Assembly: GCF_022414535.1 (NCBI RefSeq)
Contig: NZ_JADWYM010000007.1
Coordinates: forward strand, 1 to 64,000
Reading direction: 5' to 3'
Origin: Streptomyces sp. MUM 2J
GTDB lineage: Bacteria; Actinomycetota; Actinomycetes; Streptomycetales; Streptomycetaceae
Length of the DNA: 64,000 nucleotides
Made by a program: the position numbers and the translations under genes. Below the pieces are notes generated by a model. It was not told the DNA's origin and made no database searches. It saw nothing but the letters and a program-made list of their open reading frames with translations. Positions 53,987 through 62,254 of the stretch are shown here, piece by piece (the first letter of the stretch is position 1; each line of letters opens with the position of its first letter).

Positions 53987-56398
53987 GTGGGCGGGATCAC
54001 TCTGGTGCACGACGAACCGGCGGTGGCGCCCCCGAGCCGCGCCGCCCCCGCACCGGCCGGGGCACTCAGTCCGCGCCGGGTGCGGCTGGTCTTCGTCGGG
54101 CTGATGCTGGCCCTGCTGCTGGCCGCCCTGGAACAGATGATCGTCGCCACCGCTCTGCCGAGGATCGTCGGCGAGCTGCACGGCCTGGACCGGATGTCCT
54201 GGGCGATCACCGCCTACCTGCTCACCTCCACCATCGGCCTGCCGGTCTACGGCAAGCTCGGGGACCTCCTCGGCCGCAAGGGCGTCTTCCAGTTCGCCAT
54301 CGTGGTCTTCGTGATCGGCTCCGCCCTCGCGGGTCGCGCCGCCACGATGGACCAGCTCATCGCCTTTCGCGCCGTCCAGGGCGTCGGTGCGGGCGGACTC
54401 ATGATCGGTGTTCAGGCGATCATCGCCGACATCGTGCCGCCCCGTCGGCGCGGCCGGTTCATGGGACTCGTCGGCGCCGCCTTCGGTCTGGCGTCGGTCG
54501 CCGGACCACTGCTCGGCGGCTACTTCACCGACCACCTCACCTGGCGGTGGTGCTTCTACGTCAACGTCCCCTTCGGGCTGGTCACGCTCGCCGTCGTCAC
54601 CCTCGTGCTCAGGCTGCCCCGGCCCACCGCCCGCCCCCGCTTCGACGTCCTCGGCTCCCTGCTGCTCGCCGCCGCCTCGACCTGCCTGGTCCTGCTGACC
54701 AGTTGGGGCGGCACCGAATACGCCTGGACCTCGCGCGTCGTCCTCGGGCTCGGCGCCGGCGCAGCGCTTGCCACCGTCCTCTTCGTGCTCGCCGAGCGCT
54801 TCGCCGCCGAACCCCTCATCCCGCTGCGGCTGTTCAGGGACTCCGTCTTCACCGTCACCGGCGTGGTGGGCCTGGTCGTCGGAGCCGCCCTGTTCGGAGC
54901 CGCCAGTTACCTGCCGACCTTCCTGCAGATGGTCGACGGGGCCTCGGCCACCGAGTCGGGGCTGCTGATGCTGCCGATGATGGGCGGCATCGTCGGTGCC
55001 TCGATCGTCTCCGGCCAGCTCGTCAGCCACACCGGCCGCTACAAGCTCTACCCCGTCCTCGGCTGCGCCCTGTCGGCCGCCGGGATGTGGCTGCTGTCCC
55101 GGCTCCAGACCGACACCCCCCGGCTGCACTACAGCGTCTGGATGGCCGTCCTCGGCGCGGGCATCGGCATGGTGATGCCGGTGCTGATCCTCGCCGTGCA
55201 GAACTCCGTGCGCGCCTCCGACCTCGGCACCGCCACCAGCGCCAACAACTACTTCCGGCAGATCGGCGGCAGCGTCGGCGCCGCGGTCTTCGGCACCCTC
55301 TTCGCTCGCCGGCTCGCCGACGCGCTCCGTGCCGAGCTCCCCCGGGGCGGCAGCGCACCCGACCCCGAATCCCTCACCCCGGAACTCGTCCGCACCCTGT
55401 CCCCGGCGCTGCGCGACGCCTACGTCCGGGCGTACGCCGACGCCATGCCGCGGATCTTCCTCTGGCTCGTGCCGGTGCTCGTCCTCGGCCTGCTCATCGC
55501 CTTCTTCCTCAAGGAGAAACCCCTGGTGTCCCACCACGCCGTCACCGACGGGACCGAGCAGACGCACGCCCCCGCCGCGCGGACCCTGCCCCGCCCCTCC
55601 GGCCCGGCGACCGCCGGCCCGCCCCGCGCGCCGCGCACCGGCGGAATCCCGGTCTGCGGCGCGGTGCAGCACCCCGACGGCACCGCTGTGCCCCGCGCGG
55701 CGCTCACCCTCATCGACGCCTCCGGAACGCAGATCGGGCGCGGGGCGAGCGGCGAGGCCGGCCAGTACGCGCTCTCCACGCCCGGCCCCGGCGCCTATGT
55801 GCTCATCGCCGCCGCAGGCGGCCACCAGCCGCAGGCCGTCTCCGTGACGGTCGGCGAACGCCCCGTGGAGCTGGACGTCGTCCTCGGCGGCGCGGGACGC
55901 CTGGCCGGCAGCGTGGCCACCGCCGACGGAACCCCCGTGCGGGACGCCACCGTCACCCTCACCAACGTCCACGGCGAGGTCGTCGCCGCCACCCGCAGCG
56001 GACGCGAGGGGTGCTACGTCATCACCGAACTCGTCGCCGGGGAGTACACCCTCGCTGCCAGCGCCCCCGCCTTCCGCCCCGCCGCCCTCCCGGTCACCGT
56101 CCAGGCCTCCCGGGAGACCCGCCAGGACATCGAACTCGCGGGCGGCGCCGTGCTGCGCGGCACCGTCCGGGCCGGCGGCGGACGGCCCGTCGAGGACGCG
56201 CGCGTGACCCTCCTCGACGCCGCCGGGAACGTCGTCGACACGCTCGCCACCGGCCCCGACGGGGCCTTCCGGTTCGTCGACCTGTCCTCCGGCGAGTACA
56301 CGGTGATCGCCGCCGGGTACCCGCCCGTGGCCACCGTGCTGCAGCTGGCGGGCGGCGGACGAGCCGAACGGGACCTCCAACTCGGGCACGAGGACTGA
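53987..56398 (+). CDS. DHA2-type MFS exporter fused to carboxypeptidase-regulatory-like domains
   Basis: An 803-aa protein. Residues 30-510 are a 14-helix drug:proton antiporter: LEQMIVATALPRIVGELHGL (motif D1), KLGDLLGRKGVF (motif A), FRAVQGVGAGGLM and GPLLGGYFTDHLTWRWCFYV (motif C). From about 555 the tail holds three CarboxypepD_reg-like (Ig-fold) repeats with the recurring pattern GAVQHPDGTAVPRAALTL, GSVATADGTPVRDATVTL, GTVRAGGGRPVEDARVTL, each ending GxYxL/V. Such beta-sandwiches usually occur on secreted proteins; here the tail follows the last helix, probably on the cytoplasmic side. GTG 53987 follows AGGGGAG. Substrate unknown. Confidence 0.9.
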   Translation: MGGITLVHDEPAVAPPSRAAPAPAGALSPRRVRLVFVGLMLALLLAALEQMIVATALPRIVGELHGLDRMSWAITAYLLTSTIGLPVYGKLGDLLGRKGVFQFAIVVFVIGSALAGRAATMDQLIAFRAVQGVGAGGLMIGVQAIIADIVPPRRRGRFMGLVGAAFGLASVAGPLLGGYFTDHLTWRWCFYVNVPFGLVTLAVVTLVLRLPRPTARPRFDVLGSLLLAAASTCLVLLTSWGGTEYAWTSRVVLGLGAGAALATVLFVLAERFAAEPLIPLRLFRDSVFTVTGVVGLVVGAALFGAASYLPTFLQMVDGASATESGLLMLPMMGGIVGASIVSGQLVSHTGRYKLYPVLGCALSAAGMWLLSRLQTDTPRLHYSVWMAVLGAGIGMVMPVLILAVQNSVRASDLGTATSANNYFRQIGGSVGAAVFGTLFARRLADALRAELPRGGSAPDPESLTPELVRTLSPALRDAYVRAYADAMPRIFLWLVPVLVLGLLIAFFLKEKPLVSHHAVTDGTEQTHAPAARTLPRPSGPATAGPPRAPRTGGIPVCGAVQHPDGTAVPRAALTLIDASGTQIGRGASGEAGQYALSTPGPGAYVLIAAAGGHQPQAVSVTVGERPVELDVVLGGAGRLAGSVATADGTPVRDATVTLTNVHGEVVAATRSGREGCYVITELVAGEYTLAASAPAFRPAALPVTVQASRETRQDIELAGGAVLRGTVRAGGGRPVEDARVTLLDAAGNVVDTLATGPDGAFRFVDLSSGEYTVIAAGYPPVATVLQLAGGGRAERDLQLGHED

Positions 56399-56493
56399 CA
56401 CATGGGCTTGCCGAGGACCCGGCCGCGGCCAATTCCGTTGTTGCCGCCCCTTGCCGCAGGCATGGGCCGTACCGTTGAGTAGGGGAGGAGATC

Positions 56494-59028
56494 TTGCCGA
56501 TACCTGGGGAGAGGACCTGGGCCATGGAGCGTGGCACGGACCGGGACGCACCTCTCAGCCGCACCGCCGCGTCCGCCACGCCGACCGGACCGACCGGCGC
56601 CGGACGCATCCCGCTCGCCGTGGTCGTCGTCGACCGTGACGGCCTCGTCTCCCACTGGAGCCGGGGCGCACGGCGGCTCTTCGGCACCGTCAAGGAGGAG
56701 GCGATCGGCCGCCCGGTGGCCGACCTGCTGCCCGTCTCCGGCGCGTTCCCGGACCGTGGCGACCCCGGCCCCTACGGGGCGTACGACGCCTACGACGGCC
56801 TCGGCCCCGACCTGGAGGCCTCCCTCGACGGGCAGCTGTCCTACCCCGCGGCCGGCCGGGCCCGACTGACCGTGCCGGGGCGTGACCGCGCCGACGTGTT
56901 GTGGTGGGCCTATCCGCTGGTCGGACCCGGCAGCGGGCGACTGCTCGTCCTCGCCGCCGACGCCGGGGCCCTCGCCCGGGACGACCCGGCCGCCCCGGCC
57001 GCCGAGCGCATCGCGCCCGGCTTCGCCCTGCACACGGACTTCCCCGGCGCCGATCAGCTGGCCCGCCGTCTGCCCGAGATCCTGCCCAGCATGAGTGTCG
57101 GGGAGAGCGCCCGCATCGTCGCGCAGGTCCTCGAACTCGGTTATCCCGTACTGGAGTTCAGCCAGAACGACCGGGTCCCGGTGACTCCCGACTGGGGCGT
57201 GCCGCGGCGCGACGAGCGCAGGGCGCGCCGCGAGACGGCCGCCCGGGCCGCGGCAGCCGGCCGGCCGCTGCCGCCGCGCCTGCCCGACGACGGCGGGCGA
57301 CCGGTGGACGGCGACCACCTGGCGGAGGCTCAGGACGCCGAGGACCTGGAGTACGCCGCCGTGCGCGAGCGGCTGGAGTTCCTCAACGAGATCAGCGGGC
57401 GGATCGGCACCTCCCTCGACCTCGCGCGGACCATCGTCGAGGTGAGCCGTGCCGTCGTCCCGCGCTTCACCGACGTCGCCGGCACCTATCTGCGCGAACA
57501 GGTCGTCGCCGGCGAGGGATTCCCCGACGGAGTCCCGGACACCACCACGATGTGGCACCGGGTCGCCCTGGAGCACACCGACGAACCCGGTCGCTGGGAC
57601 GACGTCGTACCGGTGGGCGAGGCCATGCCGTTCCCCGCGCACACCCCGTTCTTCCAGTGCATGACCACCGGTGAGCCCGTCCTCGTGCCGTGCATCACCG
57701 AGGAGATGGGCCACGCCATCGCCTCGCAGTTCGAGAAGCGGGACATCAGGCCGCTGATCACCGGCCGCTCCATGCTGGTCGTCCCGCTCAAGGCACGCAA
57801 CGTCGTGCTGGGCTTCATGATCCTGCTGCGCCACCCGGAACGGCCCGTCTTCAACGACATGGACCGGGCCACCGGCGCCGAACTCGCCGCCCGCGCGGGC
57901 CTCGTGCTCGACAACGCACGCATGTACACCTACCAGGAGAACGTCGCCGAGACGCTCCAGGACAGCATGCTGCCGCACATCCCCGCGCACATGACGGGCT
58001 GCGACATCGCCACCCGCTACCTGCCCGGCACCCTGCTCGGCCGGGTCGGCGGCGACTGGTTCGACGCGGTGAAACTGCCCGGCGCGCGTACCGCCCTCGT
58101 CGTCGGGGACGTGATGGGACACGGCCTCAACTCCGCAGCCATGATGGGCCAGTTGCGGACCGCCGTACAGACCATGGCGGCGCTCGACCTGCCGCCGTCG
58201 CAACTGCTGCGCAACCTCGACGACCTCGCCCAGCGGCTCGGCGACGCGTATCTCGCCACCTGCCTGTACGCCGTCTACGATCCGGTCGCGGGCGACCTCC
58301 ACCTCGCCAACGCCGGCCACATACCGCCGGTGCTGGTGCGCGCCGACGACGGCCGCAGCGAGCTGCTCGACCTGCCGACGGGGGCACCGATCGGCGTCGG
58401 CGGGGTGCCGTTCGAGGCGGTGCGCGTGCCCGTGCGTCCCGGCGACCGGCTGGTGATGTGCACCGACGGACTGGTCGAGATGCGGGGCGAGGACATCGGC
58501 GTCGGCCTCGCGACGCTGTGCGCGTCCGCCGCCCACCCGGCCGCGTCCATGGACGCGGCCTGCGACACGATCATCCGTACCCTGGGCGCCCGCGGCGGCC
58601 GGAAGGACGACGTGGCCCTGCTGATGGCCCGCCTCAACGGCGTCGCCGGTGACCAGGTCGCCGTGTGGCGGCTCGACCTCGACCCCTCCGAGGCCGGCCG
58701 TGCCCGCGCGGCGGTGCGCGAGCAGCTGCACACCTGGGGGCTGTCCGCCCTGGCCCCCACCGCCGAGCTGCTGGTCGGCGAGCTGGCCGCCAACGCCCTG
58801 CGACACGCCCGCGCACACCCCGTCGAGCTGCGTCTGGTGCGCGGGGACACCCTGCTGTGCGAGGTGGAGGACGACTCCCACGAGCTGCCCACCCTGCTGA
58901 ACGCGGGGCCCACCGACGAGGCCGGGCGCGGCCTGCGTGTCGTCGGCGCACTGGCCCGGGAGTGGGGGACGAGCCGCACCGCCACGGGCAAGACGGTCTG
59001 GTGCGAACTGACCCTGCCGAGGCACTGA
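56494..59028 (+). CDS. PAS-GAF-SpoIIE phosphatase with HATPase domain
   Basis: About 844 aa. Residues 35-150 hold a PAS-like domain (VVVVDRDGLVSHWSRGARRL), 280-450 a GAF domain, 460-670 the SpoIIE/PP2C phosphatase (GGDWFDAVKLPGARTALVVG, DVMGHGLNSAAMM, NAGHIPPVLV, CTDGLVEMRG), and 690-840 an anti-sigma-type HATPase (ELLVGELAANALRHARAHPV, GRGLRVVGALAREWG). It may both phosphorylate and dephosphorylate an anti-anti-sigma factor in response to a signal. TTG 56494 has a perfect GGGGAGGAG site five bases upstream; ATG 56524 is the alternative. Apparently monocistronic. Confidence 0.9.
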   Translation: MPIPGERTWAMERGTDRDAPLSRTAASATPTGPTGAGRIPLAVVVVDRDGLVSHWSRGARRLFGTVKEEAIGRPVADLLPVSGAFPDRGDPGPYGAYDAYDGLGPDLEASLDGQLSYPAAGRARLTVPGRDRADVLWWAYPLVGPGSGRLLVLAADAGALARDDPAAPAAERIAPGFALHTDFPGADQLARRLPEILPSMSVGESARIVAQVLELGYPVLEFSQNDRVPVTPDWGVPRRDERRARRETAARAAAAGRPLPPRLPDDGGRPVDGDHLAEAQDAEDLEYAAVRERLEFLNEISGRIGTSLDLARTIVEVSRAVVPRFTDVAGTYLREQVVAGEGFPDGVPDTTTMWHRVALEHTDEPGRWDDVVPVGEAMPFPAHTPFFQCMTTGEPVLVPCITEEMGHAIASQFEKRDIRPLITGRSMLVVPLKARNVVLGFMILLRHPERPVFNDMDRATGAELAARAGLVLDNARMYTYQENVAETLQDSMLPHIPAHMTGCDIATRYLPGTLLGRVGGDWFDAVKLPGARTALVVGDVMGHGLNSAAMMGQLRTAVQTMAALDLPPSQLLRNLDDLAQRLGDAYLATCLYAVYDPVAGDLHLANAGHIPPVLVRADDGRSELLDLPTGAPIGVGGVPFEAVRVPVRPGDRLVMCTDGLVEMRGEDIGVGLATLCASAAHPAASMDAACDTIIRTLGARGGRKDDVALLMARLNGVAGDQVAVWRLDLDPSEAGRARAAVREQLHTWGLSALAPTAELLVGELAANALRHARAHPVELRLVRGDTLLCEVEDDSHELPTLLNAGPTDEAGRGLRVVGALAREWGTSRTATGKTVWCELTLPRH

Positions 59029-59047
59029 CCCGGCCGCGGCCCCCGAC

Positions 59048-59072
59048 CCGGCCGGGTGCGCTACCCGGCCGG
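59048..59072 (+). terminator. Hairpin after the phosphatase gene
   Basis: CCGGCCGGGT (59048-59057) pairs with ACCCGGCCGG (59063-59072) around a 5-base loop, 20 bases after the stop codon. Confidence 0.65.
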
Positions 59073-59228
59073 CCGTCGGACCGCAGGTACGGCACGTGAC
59101 CCCGCACACCGGTCGAACGCGCCGTGAACGATCGTGTGCCCCCGCTTGTGGCCGCGACCCGGGGACGATAGACCGTACTGACCCGTCATCACACGACGGA
59201 ACGTCGCTGCACCCAAGGGGAGTTGGGC

Positions 59229-59954
59229 ATGAGTGTGACGAGTCGGTACCGCGCGGCCTGGGAGGGCTTCTGGCAGGAGGTCCCCGACGAGCAGGGAGCC
59301 GCTCTCTGGGACGCCTCGCCCGCGGTGACCGCGCGCCTCCATCTCGCGCTGTTCCGGCCGCACCTGGCCGACCCGGAGCTGCCACTGGTGGATCTGGGCT
59401 GCGGCAACGGCACCCAGACCCGCTTCCTGGCCGAGCACTTCGCCCGGGTCGTCGGCGCCGACCTGTCCGCGGCTGCCCTGGAGCACGCACGACACGCCGA
59501 CCCCGCGGGCCGGGCCCGGTACCGGCAGCTCGACGCGGCCGACGAGGCAGGGACCGAGGCGCTGCACACGGAGCTCGGCGACGCCAACGTCTACCTGCGG
59601 GGCGTCATCCACCAGTGCGAGCCGGACGACCGGCAGCCGTTCGCGGACGCCGTCGCCGCGCTCGTCGGCACCCGCGGCCGGGCCTTCGTCGTCGAACTCG
59701 CCGAGGCCGCCGGCGTCGCGCTCCAGGGCCTGGCGGCGAGCCCCGCCGGGCCGCCGGCCAAGCTGGCACCGGTCCTGCGGCACGGCATCGCACCCGCCGA
59801 GGTGACCGACGCCGCCCTCCCGGAGTATCTGCGCGCGGCCGGGCTGACGGTCCTGGCGAGCGGCGAGTTGCCGCTGACGACCACCGAGGCGGGGCCCGAC
59901 GGGGCACCGATCCGGCTGCCGTCCCGGTGGCTGGTGGCCGGACGCACCGGCTGA
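59229..59954 (+). CDS. SAM-dependent class I methyltransferase
   Basis: A 241-aa protein. SAM motif I is PLVDLGCGNGTQTRFLAEHF, followed by the acidic residue of motif II in VVGADLSAAALEHAR, then AADEAG. The C-terminal half is Ala/Pro/Thr-rich. Small-molecule methyltransferases look like this and the substrate is not predictable. ATG 59229 follows GGGGAG; a TTG at 59223 is in frame. It stands between the phosphatase and peptidase genes with gaps of 200 and 152 bases, so it is probably transcribed alone. Confidence 0.85.
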   Translation: MSVTSRYRAAWEGFWQEVPDEQGAALWDASPAVTARLHLALFRPHLADPELPLVDLGCGNGTQTRFLAEHFARVVGADLSAAALEHARHADPAGRARYRQLDAADEAGTEALHTELGDANVYLRGVIHQCEPDDRQPFADAVAALVGTRGRAFVVELAEAAGVALQGLAASPAGPPAKLAPVLRHGIAPAEVTDAALPEYLRAAGLTVLASGELPLTTTEAGPDGAPIRLPSRWLVAGRTG

Positions 59955-60106
59955 CGGGACGGCACGACCGCGCGACGCGCCCAGCCGCGGGTCCTGATGC
60001 CCGCGGTGCCGCCGTGCCGCCCGCGGCGGCCCGGCGGCGACGACGGCTTTGCGCGGTGCGCCGCCGTCCCTGGCCGACCCCCTTCCCGGTGCGTAACGTG
60101 GGCCCC

Positions 60107-60940
60107 ATGAAGATCCTCATCAGCGCCGACATGGAGGGCGCCACGGGCGTGACCTGGCCCGCCGACGTGCTGCCGGGCACCCCTCAGTGGGAGCGGTGCC
60201 GCGCCCTGTTCACCTCGGACGTCAACGCGGCAGCCCTCGGCTTCCTCGACGGCGGCGCCGACGAGGTGCTCGTCAACGAGGCCCACTCGACCATGCGCAA
60301 CCTGCTCCTGGAGCAGCTCGACCCCAGGGTCCGGATGCTCACCGGGCGGCACAAGGCGCTGTCCATGGTGGAGGGAGTCCAGCACGGCGACGTCGACGGG
60401 ATCGCCTTCCTCGGCTACCACGCCGGCGCCGGTATGGAGGGCGTCCTCGCCCACACCTACCTGGCCAACCAGATCACCGGTGTGTGGCTGAACGACGTGC
60501 GCGCCAGCGAGGGCCTGCTCAACGCGCGCGTCGTCGCCGAGTACGGGGTCCCCGTCGTGCTCGTCACCGGGGACGACGTGGCCTGCGAGGACGCCCTGGG
60601 CTACGCGCCCGAGGCGCTCAAGGTCGCCGTCAAGGACCATGTCTCACGCTACGCCGCCGTGTGCCGCACACCGGCCAGGACGGCGGGTGACATCCGGGCC
60701 GCGGCCAAGGAGGCGGCTTCCCTCGCGGTCCGCCGTGATCCCGTCGACGAGGGGCCTTGTACGGTCGCCGTCGAGTTCGACGCCGAGCACCTCGCGATGG
60801 CCGTCACCGTGGTACCGGGAGTGGCGCGGATCGGGGAGCGGAAGGTGGCGTACACCAGCGGCACGATGTACGAAGGCATCCGCACGTTCAAGGCGGTCAC
60901 CACGATCGCCTCGTCGGCGGTGGAGGAGCAGTATGGCTGA
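60107..60940 (+). CDS. M55-family D-aminopeptidase (DppA-like)
   Basis: A 277-aa zinc peptidase of the DppA family. It starts KILISADMEGATGV, with D8 and E10 as zinc ligands, and has VNEAHSTMRNLLLEQL, GYHAGAGMEGVLAHTY with the catalytic histidine region, and NARVVAEYGVPVVLVTGDD. DppA releases N-terminal D-amino acids from peptides such as D-Ala-D-Ala, suggesting peptidoglycan-peptide turnover. There is no ribosome site; TAACGT at 60094-60099 ends seven bases before the ATG, so the message may be leaderless. The stop overlaps the M20 peptidase start by eight bases. Confidence 0.92.
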   Translation: MKILISADMEGATGVTWPADVLPGTPQWERCRALFTSDVNAAALGFLDGGADEVLVNEAHSTMRNLLLEQLDPRVRMLTGRHKALSMVEGVQHGDVDGIAFLGYHAGAGMEGVLAHTYLANQITGVWLNDVRASEGLLNARVVAEYGVPVVLVTGDDVACEDALGYAPEALKVAVKDHVSRYAAVCRTPARTAGDIRAAAKEAASLAVRRDPVDEGPCTVAVEFDAEHLAMAVTVVPGVARIGERKVAYTSGTMYEGIRTFKAVTTIASSAVEEQYG

Positions 60941-62237
60941 CCAGCAGGCGATGGACGAGGTGGTCCGGTTCACGTCCGAGCTGATCCGGATCGACACCAC
61001 CAACCGGGGCGGCGGCGACTGCCGGGAGCGGCCCGCCGCCGAGTACGCCGCCGAGCAGCTCGCCGGAGCGGGGCTGGAGCCGGTGCTCCTGGAGCGCACC
61101 GAGGGCCGCACCAACGTCGTCGCCCGGGTCGAGGGCACGGACCCCGCCGCCGACGCGCTGCTCGTCCACGGCCACCTCGACGTCGTGCCCGCCGAGGCCG
61201 CGGACTGGAGCGTCGACCCGTTCTCCGGCGAGATCCGCGACGGTGTCGTGTGGGGGCGCGGCGCCGTCGACATGAAGAACATGGACGCGATGATCCTCGG
61301 CGTCGTCCGGAGCTGGGCCCGCGAGGGGTTCCGGCCCCGCCGCGACATCGTCGTCGCCTTCACCGCGGACGAGGAGGACAGCGCCGAGGACGGTTCCGGC
61401 TTCCTCGCCGACCGGCACTCCGAACTCTTCGAGGGCTGCACCGAGGGCGTCGGCGAGTCCGGCGCGTTCACGTTCCACGACGGCGGCGGACGGCAGATCT
61501 ACCCGATCGCCGCGGGCGAGCGCGGAACCGGCTGGCTCAGGCTGAGCGCGCGCGGCCGGGCCGGGCACGGGTCCAAGGTCAACCGGGAGAACGCGGTGAC
61601 ACGGCTCGCCGCGGCGATCACCCGGATCGGTGAGCACCGGTGGCCGCTCCGGCTCACCCCGACCGTGCGGGCCGCCCTCACCGAACTCGCCGCGCTCTAC
61701 GGCCTCGACGCCGACCTCGACGACGTGGACGGACTGCTGACCAAGCTCGGCCCCGCCGCCGGACTGGTCGAGGCCACCGTCCGCAACAGCGCCAACCCGA
61801 CCATGCTGAGCGCCGGTTACAAGGTCAACGTCATCCCGGGCGAAGCCCACGCCTACGTCGACGGGCGCTACCTGGCCGGTTTCGAGGACGAGTTCCGCAC
61901 CACCCTCGACGAACTCACCGGACCGGACGTGGACTGGAGCTTCCACCACCGCGAGGTCGCCCTCCAGGCGCCCGTCGACGCGCCGACCTTCGCGGCGATG
62001 CGTGCCGCCGTCGAGGAGTTCGCCCCCGAGGGGCACGTGGTGCCGTACTGCATGTCCGGCGGCACCGACGCCAAGCAGTTCTCCCGGCTGGGCATCACCG
62101 GCTACGGCTTCGCACCGCTGAAGCTGCCCGAGGGCTTCGACTACCAGGCCCTCTTCCACGGCGTCGACGAACGGGTGCCCGTCGAGGCACTGCACTTCGG
62201 GGTGAAGGTGCTGGACCGCTTCCTGCGGACGGCGTAG
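60933..62237 (+). CDS. M20-family metallopeptidase
   Basis: A 434-aa zinc peptidase/deacylase. Metal and catalytic motifs are VHGHLDVVPAEAADW (His, Asp), WGRGAVDMKNMDAM (bridging Asp), FTADEEDSAEDG (catalytic Glu-Glu) and YCMSGGTDAKQFSRLG near the C-terminus. The dimerisation lid is present (ARGRAGHGSKVNRENAV), so the length is standard. Members hydrolyse dipeptides or N-acyl amino acids. GGAGGAG precedes ATG 60933, which lies inside the end of the M55 gene, so the two are translationally coupled. Confidence 0.93.
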   Translation: MADQQAMDEVVRFTSELIRIDTTNRGGGDCRERPAAEYAAEQLAGAGLEPVLLERTEGRTNVVARVEGTDPAADALLVHGHLDVVPAEAADWSVDPFSGEIRDGVVWGRGAVDMKNMDAMILGVVRSWAREGFRPRRDIVVAFTADEEDSAEDGSGFLADRHSELFEGCTEGVGESGAFTFHDGGGRQIYPIAAGERGTGWLRLSARGRAGHGSKVNRENAVTRLAAAITRIGEHRWPLRLTPTVRAALTELAALYGLDADLDDVDGLLTKLGPAAGLVEATVRNSANPTMLSAGYKVNVIPGEAHAYVDGRYLAGFEDEFRTTLDELTGPDVDWSFHHREVALQAPVDAPTFAAMRAAVEEFAPEGHVVPYCMSGGTDAKQFSRLGITGYGFAPLKLPEGFDYQALFHGVDERVPVEALHFGVKVLDRFLRTA

Positions 62238-62254
62238 GCGAGTTGGGGGAGAGA

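Noticed and set aside
53714..59490. Two long minus-strand frames opposite the MFS and SpoIIE genes
   Set aside because: Same antisense effect; repetitive Gly/Asp/Glu composition and no ribosome site, while the plus strand carries complete domain sets.
59096..60106. Long upstream extension of the M55 peptidase frame
   Set aside because: It lies across the methyltransferase gene in another frame; DppA-type proteins start at MKILISADMEG, which is ATG 60107.
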